Shown: positions 44,913 through 53,105 of the stretch, piece by piece
Position numbering within the stretch: position 1 is the first letter of the stretch
How the letters are laid out: the number at the start of each line of letters is the position of its first letter
Source: WTGA01 sp965214055
GTDB taxonomy: Bacteria; Pseudomonadota; Gammaproteobacteria; Arenicellales; Poriferihabitantaceae
DNA: 64,000 bases
NCBI GenBank assembly: GCA_965214055.1
Contig: OZ243931.1
Location: 434,001 to 498,000 of the forward strand
Direction of reading: 5' to 3'
Program-made: the position numbers and the translations under genes
The notes under the pieces: model-generated
What the model was told of the DNA's origin: nothing
The model's input: only the letters and a program-made list of their open reading frames with translations
The model's database searches: none

Positions 44913-46493
44913 TCAGATTTCCCGGGTTGCATGGAATCTGACGTCAGGCCAACGCTTCTCCGCCAGGGTCAGATTCGCGTTGTTGGGGGCGATATAAGTC
45001 AGGGAATCCAGGCCATCCAGAGCCAGGTATTGGGCGTTTTTCCGGCGAAATTCGCTTTCTTGTGCCGCATTGTTGAAATGCACCCAACGCACTTTGGTGA
45101 GGGGAGCCGCTTCAAAAAAGCAATCCACCTTGTATTCCGTTTTCAGACGATGGGCAACCACGTCAAATTGAAGAATTCCCACCGCTCCCAACACCAGATC
45201 ATTACTGCTCAACGGCCGAAATACCTGGGTTGCGCCCTCCTCACAGAGTTGGACCAGGCCCTTTTGCAGAGCCTTTGCACGCAGGGGATCGGCCAGTCTC
45301 ACCCGGCGAAACAGCTCAGGAGCAAAGTTCGGTATGCCCAGAAACTTGAGTATCTCCCCTTCGGTAAACGAATCACCAATCTGAATGGTGCCATGATTGT
45401 GCAGCCCAAGAATATCACCGGCATAGGCCTCTTCTGCATGGCCGCGCCTGGACGCCATGAAGGTATGCGCATTGTGCACTACGAAGGTTTTTCCTGCCCG
45501 CACATGACGCAATTTCATCCCCTTTGTGAATTGACCGGAGGTAATTCTCAAGAACGCAACCCGATCATGATGGGCCGGGTCCATGTTGGCCTGGATCTTG
45601 AAGACGAAACCGGTGAATTGGGGTTCGGTTGCACTGATCTCCCGGGTCCCGGTCGTCCTGGGCAGAGGCGAAGGCGCAAACGCAACAAAATTATCCATCA
45701 GCTCATCTGTACCGTGACGGTTGAGCGCGGACCCGAAGAACACCGGCGTCAGCTTTGCATTCAGGTATTGATCGACATTGAATTCGTGGCTGGCCCCTCG
45801 CACGAGTTCAATGTCTTCCCGGAGTTTTTCCGCCGTGTCACCGATCCGGTTATCCAGCTCCGGGTTCTCCAATCCATCAATCCATACCTCTTCGTTGAAT
45901 TCTCCGCGACCGGCGAAAAGATGGATTTTGTCGTCATACAGCCGATAAATCCCGACGAAGGACTTGCCGGACCCAATGGGCCAGACCATGGGAGCACAGT
46001 CAATTTTCAGCACTTCCTCCACTTCATCCATGATATCAATGGGATCCCTGCCCTCACGGTCCATTTTATTGACGAATGTCATAATTGGCGTGTCTCTCAA
46101 CCGGCAAATATCCATGAGTTTCACCGTTCGCTCCTCCACACCCTTGGCAATGTCAATGACCATAAGTGCCGAATCCACAGCAGTCAGGGTACGGTAGGTA
46201 TCTTCCGAAAAATCAGCGTGCCCCGGGGTATCCAGCAAATTGACAATTCGACCCTGATAGGGAAATTGCATGACCGATGAGGTCACTGAAATTCCCCGCT
46301 GCTTTTCCAGTTCCATCCAGTCGGACGTGGCATACCGTGCACTCTTTCGGGCCTTGACGGTTCCGGCGAGCTGGATGGCCCCGCCGGATTGCAACAACCT
46401 TTCGGTCAGCGTGGTTTTCCCTGCATCCGGGTGGGAGATAATCGCAAAAGTCCGTCTTTTCGAGACTTCATCCGAAATGGAGGAATTGGTCAT
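44913..46493 (-). CDS. prfC: peptide chain release factor 3
   Basis: From the ATG at 46493 the protein has 526 residues. It begins TNSSISDEVSKRRTFAIISH and shows the GTPase motifs SHPDAGKTTL (G1), RGISVTSS (G2), DTPGHADF (G3) and NKMD (G4), followed by the RF3-specific domains II and III. RF3 recycles RF1/RF2 from the ribosome after termination. Sixteen upstream codons in the same frame lack a ribosome site. It lies between pgeF and the Nit-like gene. Confidence 0.97.
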   Translation of the reverse strand: MTNSSISDEVSKRRTFAIISHPDAGKTTLTERLLQSGGAIQLAGTVKARKSARYATSDWMELEKQRGISVTSSVMQFPYQGRIVNLLDTPGHADFSEDTYRTLTAVDSALMVIDIAKGVEERTVKLMDICRLRDTPIMTFVNKMDREGRDPIDIMDEVEEVLKIDCAPMVWPIGSGKSFVGIYRLYDDKIHLFAGRGEFNEEVWIDGLENPELDNRIGDTAEKLREDIELVRGASHEFNVDQYLNAKLTPVFFGSALNRHGTDELMDNFVAFAPSPLPRTTGTREISATEPQFTGFVFKIQANMDPAHHDRVAFLRITSGQFTKGMKLRHVRAGKTFVVHNAHTFMASRRGHAEEAYAGDILGLHNHGTIQIGDSFTEGEILKFLGIPNFAPELFRRVRLADPLRAKALQKGLVQLCEEGATQVFRPLSSNDLVLGAVGILQFDVVAHRLKTEYKVDCFFEAAPLTKVRWVHFNNAAQESEFRRKNAQYLALDGLDSLTYIAPNNANLTLAEKRWPDVRFHATREI

Positions 46494-46721
46494 CTGTAAA
46501 ATTTCCTGATCAGAAGATAAATGGGGAAGCGCTCTTTTCAAACGACGGTGAAATCCGTCCTGTTTGCCCTCATGGGCAACGCTGTTCGCTGGTCCCCGGT
46601 GAAATCATCCATCGCCTGGAAGACCGGTCCATGCCAGGGTGCCGGAATATCTCCGGGTCCGTGAACGACCACTTCATTTCTTCATGATCCATGCGCAGGG
46701 CTCCTGGACTGAATGATTCCT

Positions 46722-47501
46722 TCATGCCAAAGAAACCGCGCTCACCTGCCGGCCATACAAAGTTCCCCCGGCATGACAGGTCCGCCGGTAACTGAAGAAT
46801 CGTTGTTCGGCGGAATAGGTATCCACCTCCAGCCGGTCGATGTGTTCCGCAGGCAGTACCTGCTGCAAGCGGCGTTCCAGGTAAAGCGGGAGGTCGAAAC
46901 GTCTTTTCTCCCCGGTTTCCCCGGATTTGAAGCAGTCTTCACACGGGACGGGAGAATGCTTGACGAACCGGTCCATGAACTCCAGCCCGACTTCGTAATG
47001 TTCGACTTGTATGGCCGGCCCGATGGCGGCGGCAATCCGGTTTTTCACGGCCCCCAGTCCACACATTGCCTGGATCACATTGTCCGTGATCCCGTTGAGA
47101 GCCCCCTTCCAGCCTCCGTGTGCGGCACCAATCACCCCGCTGTGACTGTCTGCGAAAAGAACACCGGCGCAATCCGCTCCCATGACACCAAGCCCGATCC
47201 CGGGGGTATTGGTCGCCAGACCGTCTCCCTCCTGCCCCCCTTTTTCCGGCCATCCCGTCTCTACGGTGACAACGATATCACTGTGGACCTGCTTCAGGCT
47301 GTACAGGGTTCTGCACTTCAGGGTCCGTTCCACCCGCTTCCGGTTTTCCCGAACAGCCTCGGCGTCATCACCGGAAAACTGTCCGCAATTCAGGGAATGG
47401 AATTCACCCGTTGAGGTACCGCCGAGCCGCGTAAAAAAACCATGACGAATATTCGCCATGGGCGCGAGCAACTCACTGGTGATATGGGGAACATCCGGCA
47501 T
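46722..47501 (-). CDS. pgeF: peptidoglycan editing factor PgeF (YfiH family)
   Basis: The 259-residue protein has the metal-site motifs of the multicopper-polyphenol-oxidase-like (DUF152) family: SLKQVHSDIV, MGADCAGVLFADSHSGVIGA and AHGGWKGALNG. E. coli PgeF (YfiH) removes wrongly inserted amino acids from peptidoglycan precursors, and some relatives act on nucleosides. The gene is monocistronic here, 228 bases upstream of prfC on the same strand. Confidence 0.93.
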   Translation of the reverse strand: MPDVPHITSELLAPMANIRHGFFTRLGGTSTGEFHSLNCGQFSGDDAEAVRENRKRVERTLKCRTLYSLKQVHSDIVVTVETGWPEKGGQEGDGLATNTPGIGLGVMGADCAGVLFADSHSGVIGAAHGGWKGALNGITDNVIQAMCGLGAVKNRIAAAIGPAIQVEHYEVGLEFMDRFVKHSPVPCEDCFKSGETGEKRRFDLPLYLERRLQQVLPAEHIDRLEVDTYSAEQRFFSYRRTCHAGGTLYGRQVSAVSLA

Positions 47502-47724
47502 GCCGGGAATTTATCAGCATTGACCGGACTATGCCAATGCAACGGCCGGGAAAGTTCGTCGTGTTCCACAGCCCGGGGCCGGACTGAACACCACGTTATT
47601 CTGTCTGGAGAATCCCTGTGCGGAAAAAGAATCGTGCGGTGGATGGGGGACTGGAGGATGTCCGGTCCCGGTTTTAAATCGGGAAGACCCGAGCGCAGAT
47701 ATAGCCTGTTCCAGCCGGTTTCGC

Positions 47725-47730
47725 TATAAT
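47725..47730 (+). promoter_or_regulatory. -10 box of tRNA-Ser
   Basis: A perfect TATAAT lies 36 bases upstream of the tRNA 5' end, a fitting distance for a tRNA precursor. The -35 area is not recognisable. Confidence 0.5.
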
Positions 47731-47766
47731 TCCGATTCCTGTTTCACGCAGGACAATCATTTTGAT

Positions 47767-47854
47767 GGAGAGCTGGCAGAGCGGTCGAATGCGGCGGTCT
47801 TGAAAACCGTTGACTGTAACAGGTCCGGGGGTTCGAATCCCTCGCTCTCCGCCA
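47767..47854 (+). tRNA. tRNA-Ser (anticodon TGA)
   Basis: The sequence folds as a class II tRNA: acceptor GGAGAGC with GCTCTCC, anticodon loop CTTGAAA in a CGGT/ACCG stem, a long variable arm (GTTGACTGTAACAGGTCC region), T-arm with GGTTCGAATCC, discriminator G and an encoded CCA. Confidence 0.97.
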
Positions 47855-47940
47855 CCTTATTTTCGTGTTACAAGCAAATAAAACTGTCCGAAAAGAGAAA
47901 AAAACCATCCCCACCCGTCCGGATCAATGCGCAGCAGCCG

Positions 47941-48600
47941 TTAGGGCTCAAGCCCGGTTTCGTCCAGCCTTTCTTCCACTGCGATCACAGCGGCCTGAAC
48001 CCGGGAGTGGACCTTGAGTTTTCTCAGGATGGATTTCACGTGCAGTTTGACGGTGCCATCCGTAATCCCAAGATTTCTTGCAATCACCTTGTTGCTCCAA
48101 CCCTTTGTGATATCACGCAGCACCTCCTGTTCTCTCGCAGTCAGGACACTTCGCACGGAATGAGAGGAGGCACCCGGAGTGGCGGACACCCCCTTTTGCA
48201 CTGCGCTTGCCAGCACTTTGGTTAAATCCGGGGCAACAATGGTCTCTCCGGACATCACATCCCTCAGGGCCATGACCAAATCGTCCGGGTCCATGTCCTT
48301 TAACAGATACCCCTGGGCTCCCAGCCTGAGGGATTCAACCAGGTCGACTTCATCACTTGATGTCGTCAACATGATGACCGGGGTCTCGATATGCTTCTTT
48401 CGAATCCATTGCAATACTTCAAGGCCATTCATTTCCGGCATGCGCAAATCCAGCAATATGATATCGAATCCTGCTTTTTGCAAAACCTGGATACCTTCCC
48501 GTCCGCTTCCCGCCGCAACCACATCTATCCGGTAACGCCCAAGCAGGCTGACCAGGCCTGAACGGAATAAGGTATGATCATCAATGACCAGTAATTTCAT
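47941..48600 (-). CDS. NarL/FixJ-family response regulator
   Basis: The 219-residue protein has a receiver domain (MKLLVIDDHTLFRSGLVSLL; acidic pair Asp7-Asp8, phospho-acceptor Asp51 in ILLDLRMPEMNGLEVL; the switch Thr in VIMLTTSS and Lys in YLLKDMDPDDL) and a LuxR-type DNA-binding domain (LTAREQEVLRDITKGWSNKV, LGITDGTVKLHVKSILRKLK). It follows the kinase gene by ten bases and both lie directly downstream of dsrN on the same strand, so they may govern sulfur oxidation genes or respond to nitrate or redox state. Its targets are not shown. Confidence 0.93.
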   Translation of the reverse strand: MKLLVIDDHTLFRSGLVSLLGRYRIDVVAAGSGREGIQVLQKAGFDIILLDLRMPEMNGLEVLQWIRKKHIETPVIMLTTSSDEVDLVESLRLGAQGYLLKDMDPDDLVMALRDVMSGETIVAPDLTKVLASAVQKGVSATPGASSHSVRSVLTAREQEVLRDITKGWSNKVIARNLGITDGTVKLHVKSILRKLKVHSRVQAAVIAVEERLDETGLEP

Positions 48601-48610
48601 ACGAGTACCT

Positions 48611-49285
48611 CTATCTCACTCTCTGCCCACCCGGTGACGGCGAACCGGGAAACCTCAGGTGAACTCTTGTCCCGTCTCCGGGAACACTCTCGACATTCAA
48701 TTCACCGCCGATCCTCTCCGCTCTTTCACTCATTACACTCAAACCGAAATGTTCATGATTGTCGCGGTTTTCCGTTGATTCGGCAAATCCCACCCCGTTG
48801 TCTTCGATCAAGACATGCACATGATCCGTTTCCCGGTGCATCAGAATACGCACGATATCCGCCCCGGCATGCTTGCGAATATTCACCAGTGCCTCCTGTA
48901 CAATTCTGACAACCTGCGTCGTCACCATGACCGACAAATCCGGATCACCCAGCCTGTTTTGGAATACGGCATGGATTGCGGTTTCGTTCTCAAACCGTTG
49001 AATGGCACTTTCCAGTGCAGGACCCAGGGTGAGGTTTTCAATGGGCGCCCGAAACTTCCGGATTAATTCACGCAATTCCTGGTTGGCGATCTCAACATTG
49101 TTTTCAACGATTTCCAGTAACTCGAAAATTTCACACTCATCGCCACCCTGTATTGCATGGTCCAGATTGCGAATGTAGTACCGGACACTGGCCAGTGTCT
49201 GCGCCAGGGAATCGTGCAATTCGTGGGCAAGATACGTCCTTTCCTGTGTCCGGGACAACTGGTCCGTATTTTCTTCGGGGGGCAT
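48611..49285 (-). CDS. cytoplasmic NarX-like histidine kinase without sensor domain
   Basis: The 224-residue protein consists only of the HisKA_3 dimerisation/phosphoacceptor region (YLAHELHDSLAQTLASVRYY, with His24 as phosphate acceptor) and an HATPase domain with N-box VRIVQEALVNIRKHAGA, G1 VLIEDNGVGF and G2 HFGLSVMSERAERIGG. It has no membrane segment or obvious input domain, unlike NarX or NarQ, so it must sense through a partner protein or its short N-terminus. It begins 39 bases after dsrN and precedes a NarL-like regulator. An upstream TTG at 49288 is possible. Confidence 0.88.
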   Translation of the reverse strand: MPPEENTDQLSRTQERTYLAHELHDSLAQTLASVRYYIRNLDHAIQGGDECEIFELLEIVENNVEIANQELRELIRKFRAPIENLTLGPALESAIQRFENETAIHAVFQNRLGDPDLSVMVTTQVVRIVQEALVNIRKHAGADIVRILMHRETDHVHVLIEDNGVGFAESTENRDNHEHFGLSVMSERAERIGGELNVESVPGDGTRVHLRFPGSPSPGGQRVR

Positions 49286-49324
49286 CAATGCAGGGGTTGA
49301 GTGCGGTTCGGGAACAATTCTACC

Positions 49325-50737
49325 TTAAATGGACCGGGTCGATGGGCGGTTCTGCCGGACCCCGCGAACAAAATCCATAAACCGGCTGACCCAGCATACG
49401 GGGTCTATATTGCGCAGATGGGCATAACTTGCCAGGACATTCCTGTAGATCAGTCCATCGTGTTTTCCATCCATGCCCCAGCCACGCCTGACCCGATAGG
49501 CATACCGGTTTTTACTTTCAAGCAGCCGGATTCTGGAATAGTGAAATTCATGGGCGCTGATGTCCGCCGAGGACCCGTTCAGCCGCCCCCAGGGGGAATG
49601 GCCGGTTTCTTCCAGCCGCACATATCCCCGGCCCACCGGTTTGGCCTGCATTTCCACATCCAGGGGCAACGCACCCACCATTTGTGCTGTCCGCCCCTGC
49701 CAGCGAATGGATTTTCCAAGATACATCAGTCCGCCGCATTCGGCATAGACCGGCCCGCCATCCGCAACAAACGCCCCGATGGCGTGACGCATGGAGGCAT
49801 TTTTTTCCAGGGCTTCCATGTACATCTCCGGAAACCCTCCTCCGATAAACAGTGCATCGACATTCTCAGGGAGGGTTTCATCCGCCAGTGTGTCGAAGAA
49901 TTCCAATCGGGCTCCCTGACTTTCGAAAGACCGGAGATCATCCGCATAGTAAAAGCAAAATGCACGGTCCCGGGGGATGCCAATACGAATGTCCGGTGCA
50001 GGATGCGTGGTCATCCGGGCAGGGGCTCTTTGTGGTTCCGGGCACGGAGGCACCCCGGGCAACCGATGGAGGTCAACGCAGGACTCAACGACCTGACGAA
50101 TCTCCCGAATCCGGGTATCGGCGGATGCGACCTCGTTACTCGGGGTCAAACCGAGATGCCTTTCATTGATGTTCAGGCGCTGATTTCGTGCAATGGATCC
50201 CATCACTTCCATGTCGGTATGCGCCCGGATATTGGAGCATAACTTTCCTTCATGGCGGGAACCCGCCACCTTGTTCAGGATCACCCCTGCAATATTGATT
50301 TTCGAATCAAATTGCTGATACCCCCGTATGAGCGGTGCAATCCCCCGGGTGGTCCCCTGGGTATCGAGCACCAGGATCACCGGAACATCCAGTAACCCGG
50401 CCAATTGTGCATTGCTGTCGCTCCCATCCACCGACATCCCGTCGTAGAGCCCCTTGTTGCCTTCAATGATGGACACCGCGGCATCATCCGTCCCGGAAGA
50501 AAATGCGGCGCGTATCTGGGAGACGCTCTGGGTGTTGAAATCAAGATTGATACACGGGTTGCGTGCCGCCCGGGTGAGCCACAACGGGTCAATGTAGTCC
50601 GGCCCCTTCTTGAAAGGCCGGACCGCTGCACCGCGTTCCCTGAGCGCGGCACAAATGCCCACGGCAACGATGGTTTTCCCGGAGGACTTGTGGGCGGCGG
50701 AGAGATAAAAACCCGGTTTCTGTTCCACTGGCATCAT
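49325..50737 (-). CDS. dsrN: DsrN, sirohaem amidase (CobB/CbiA family)
   Basis: The 470-residue protein resembles cobyrinate a,c-diamide synthase. An ATP-binding P-loop (SAAHKSSGKTIVAVGI) and PFKKGPDYIDPLWL open the protein, with IIEGNKGLYDGMSVDGSDSN next and a class I glutaminase domain with the nucleophile Cys in VYAECGGLMYLG in the C-terminal half. In sulfur oxidisers DsrN is thought to convert sirohaem to the amidated form used by DsrAB. It is the last dsr gene here, 15 bases after dsrP. Confidence 0.92.
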   Translation of the reverse strand: MMPVEQKPGFYLSAAHKSSGKTIVAVGICAALRERGAAVRPFKKGPDYIDPLWLTRAARNPCINLDFNTQSVSQIRAAFSSGTDDAAVSIIEGNKGLYDGMSVDGSDSNAQLAGLLDVPVILVLDTQGTTRGIAPLIRGYQQFDSKINIAGVILNKVAGSRHEGKLCSNIRAHTDMEVMGSIARNQRLNINERHLGLTPSNEVASADTRIREIRQVVESCVDLHRLPGVPPCPEPQRAPARMTTHPAPDIRIGIPRDRAFCFYYADDLRSFESQGARLEFFDTLADETLPENVDALFIGGGFPEMYMEALEKNASMRHAIGAFVADGGPVYAECGGLMYLGKSIRWQGRTAQMVGALPLDVEMQAKPVGRGYVRLEETGHSPWGRLNGSSADISAHEFHYSRIRLLESKNRYAYRVRRGWGMDGKHDGLIYRNVLASYAHLRNIDPVCWVSRFMDFVRGVRQNRPSTRSI

Positions 50738-50752
50738 TCCGGTAATCCGCGG

Positions 50753-51943
50753 TTACCCGGACACCGCATCACCCGGCAGGAAGGGTAAAACCCGCATTGC
50801 CAGCAGGCTGGCCAGGATGGAGAACGCCAGCCCCCCTGCTCCCAGCGAAACTTCGGCGATACTGGGATGATAGCTGGCAATCACCCCGTCAAAAAAGCCG
50901 CTGGAAACCACTTTTCCCGGAAACATCTCAAGGGGCCAGGCCTGGCCCCCGATAATGATGACATAGAGTTGGGAAAAACCGCCGACAATGATCAGGATAC
51001 TGGCAGTCACCAGCCTGCCGGTTGACCCGGACCCGGGATAAAATATCAGATAGAGTGGAATCAGGCTGCCGGCAATAATCTGTCCGAACCAGAACAATGC
51101 CGTGTACAGGCCGCCCTCAACCAGTATGAACTGCTCAAACCCATGATTTTCAGCACCATACAATCGAGTCAGGTGAAACAGTCCGGTAAAGAACAAGACC
51201 GCCAGGGTAAACATTCCCGCAAGTCTTGCCAGTCTTTCCAGTACTGGGCGGGGGTCCACACCGAGGGACGGCCTGCGGTACAGGGCGTACAGGAAAAGTA
51301 TGAAAAATGCAGTACCCAGACTCAGTGACATCGCAATGAACAGGGGGGCCATCAAGGCGGTGTCATAGGCCTGCCTGGCAACCAGAAACCCGAATATCGA
51401 CCCGGTCCCCGTAGTCAGAACGATTCGCCATGTGAACGCCACACTGCCGGAGACCCGGGTAAATCGATTCATACGGGGTTCAAACATCATCCACAGATAA
51501 ACCGCCACCACGAGGAGGAAACCCGTATACAGGAAAATATTCCAGGCAAAGATGGATTTGAAGTTATAGTGGGTCATGGCAATGATCAGGCGGTCCGGCC
51601 GGCCCAGGTCCAGCACCAGTACCAGCAGTCCACCAACCAGCAGCGTCACCGCAAGCAAACCCGACAGTCTTCCCCATGCCTGGTATTCCGTCTTGCCGAA
51701 TACGGAGGATATGGAGGCCACGTTCAGCACACCGGAAGCCGTGACGATGAGAAAAATGGCAAACAGGTGGGGAACCCCCCATACGACCTGGTTGCTCATA
51801 CCCGTAATCCAATGCCCTTCATGCTCCATGGATCGCGCAAAGAAAATCCCGTTCACCACCATCAGGGCAAGCCCCACAAGAACCATCCAGTAGGATGTGC
51901 CGGTGCAGTTCAGGGTGTAATAGGTGGGTCGGGTCACACGCAC
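50753..51943 (-). CDS. dsrP: DsrP, NrfD-type membrane subunit of DsrMKJOP
   Basis: The 396-residue protein has about ten membrane helices and the NrfD/PsrC-family pattern (TLNCTGTSYWMVLVGLALMV at the start, GGLLVLVLDLGRPDRLI in the middle, where the conserved D-x-G-R-P motif lies). It is the quinone-interacting integral membrane part of the DsrMKJOP complex. The start is a GTG (51943); no nearby ATG fits. It overlaps no neighbour and lies 12 bases after dsrO. Confidence 0.94.
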   Translation of the reverse strand: MRVTRPTYYTLNCTGTSYWMVLVGLALMVVNGIFFARSMEHEGHWITGMSNQVVWGVPHLFAIFLIVTASGVLNVASISSVFGKTEYQAWGRLSGLLAVTLLVGGLLVLVLDLGRPDRLIIAMTHYNFKSIFAWNIFLYTGFLLVVAVYLWMMFEPRMNRFTRVSGSVAFTWRIVLTTGTGSIFGFLVARQAYDTALMAPLFIAMSLSLGTAFFILFLYALYRRPSLGVDPRPVLERLARLAGMFTLAVLFFTGLFHLTRLYGAENHGFEQFILVEGGLYTALFWFGQIIAGSLIPLYLIFYPGSGSTGRLVTASILIIVGGFSQLYVIIIGGQAWPLEMFPGKVVSSGFFDGVIASYHPSIAEVSLGAGGLAFSILASLLAMRVLPFLPGDAVSG

Positions 51944-51955
51944 TGTTCCGGCTGC

Positions 51956-52687
51956 CTATACCCCATGGTAGCGAACCCCCGTGTTGAGGTTGAGGTCGCT
52001 TCGAATCTGGGTGGTGGATTTTTCTTTCAACTGCCTCGACAGTTCACTGCCCGGATCATTCATATCGCCAAATACCAATGCCTGGTGGCCAGCGTCTCCA
52101 CAGGCTTCGACACAGGCCGGCGTCCCCCCCCGGTCCACCCGGTGGGTGCAAAAATTACAGGATTCAACGGTCCCTTTCCCCCTTGGCGTGTGGGGCACCT
52201 GGTCGGTCAGGTTTTCGTGTATAAACGAGCGGGCCTTGTACGGGCAGGCCAGCATGCAGTACCGGCAACCGATGCAGGTGTGCTTGTCGACAAGCACCAC
52301 CCCGTCTTCCCGTCGAAAGGATGCACCGGTGGGGCAGACATCAACACAGGGTGCCGTTTCGCAATGCTGGCACATCACGGGAAACGACTGGTCCCGGCCC
52401 GTAGCCGGGTCATGAACCTCCACAACACGGATATACTGTGCATCCGTTTCCGCCCGGCCTTTCCCGTACAGGCCGTGTTCCTGGTTGCAGGCCTCCACAC
52501 AATCCGTACATCCGCTGGCACATTTCGTCGTGTCCACCAGCATGCCCCATCGAACCAGGTCCCCGGTGGACCCGCCTTTTGAAGCGGCCACCGCAAGATC
52601 AACCAGGCGTACCCCCGGGGCCAGGGCCAGCAATGCCGTTCCCGCTGTTTTCAGCATTTTGCGCCGGTTCATTTTCGATGCGCCCAT
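51956..52687 (-). CDS. dsrO: DsrO, periplasmic ferredoxin-like subunit of DsrMKJOP
   Basis: The 243-residue protein begins with a twin-arginine signal (NRRKMLKTAGTALLALA) and then carries four Cys clusters of the DMSO-reductase beta-subunit type: CASGCTDCVEAC, CQHCETAPCVDVC, CIGCRYCMLAC and CNFCTHRVDRGG...CVEAC. It is an electron-transfer [4Fe-4S] protein on the periplasmic face. The second in-frame ATG (52672) is an alternative start. It begins three bases after dsrJ. Confidence 0.94.
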   Translation of the reverse strand: MGASKMNRRKMLKTAGTALLALAPGVRLVDLAVAASKGGSTGDLVRWGMLVDTTKCASGCTDCVEACNQEHGLYGKGRAETDAQYIRVVEVHDPATGRDQSFPVMCQHCETAPCVDVCPTGASFRREDGVVLVDKHTCIGCRYCMLACPYKARSFIHENLTDQVPHTPRGKGTVESCNFCTHRVDRGGTPACVEACGDAGHQALVFGDMNDPGSELSRQLKEKSTTQIRSDLNLNTGVRYHGV

Positions 52688-52690
52688 GAC

Positions 52691-53086
52691 CTATTCCGCC
52701 AATGCCACCGCTTTCCCGGGTGTGGTGGCATGGCACTCAAAGCAATCCATCTTCACCGCCGTGTAGGAATGGCATTCTTCGCAGAACTGCCCCGGAGCGT
52801 TCACCGGAATATACTCGCCCCGGGTATCTTTTTGGGTATGGCAGGACAGGCATCCCGTGAGGCTGTGTTCGGCATCCCTTTCCCCGGCATACATGGTCCG
52901 GTCCCGCTGGTGAAACAACAGGGTCATATGCTCCCTGCGCATCACCTCCACCGGTGCCACGCAGCTTTCCCCCATGACCGCCCGGGGGATTTCCCGGTCA
53001 GACCCCGTCAATTTATCGGATGCCATGGAAATCGTTATCAGGCACAGCCCGAAACCGATCAGCAGGAACTGTCCGCGTGCGTACAT
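52691..53086 (-). CDS. dsrJ: DsrJ, triheme cytochrome c of DsrMKJOP
   Basis: From the ATG at 53086 the protein has 131 residues: an uncleaved N-terminal signal/membrane anchor (QFLLIGFGLCLITISMAS) and three haem-c motifs, CLSCH at 79-83, CEECH at 102-106 and CFECH at 115-119. Cys42 in GESCVAP corresponds to the conserved cysteine that ligates one haem as His/Cys in Allochromatium DsrJ. The gene starts inside the dsrL end; longer upstream frames lie within dsrL and are not real. It sits in the periplasm as part of the transmembrane complex. Confidence 0.93.
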   Translation of the reverse strand: MYARGQFLLIGFGLCLITISMASDKLTGSDREIPRAVMGESCVAPVEVMRREHMTLLFHQRDRTMYAGERDAEHSLTGCLSCHTQKDTRGEYIPVNAPGQFCEECHSYTAVKMDCFECHATTPGKAVALAE

Positions 53087-53105
53087 GGCGTACCAGATGG
53101 ACCGG

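Noticed and set aside
44646..46280. Long plus-strand frame opposite prfC
   Set aside because: Antisense shadow of release factor 3; no motif or ribosome site.
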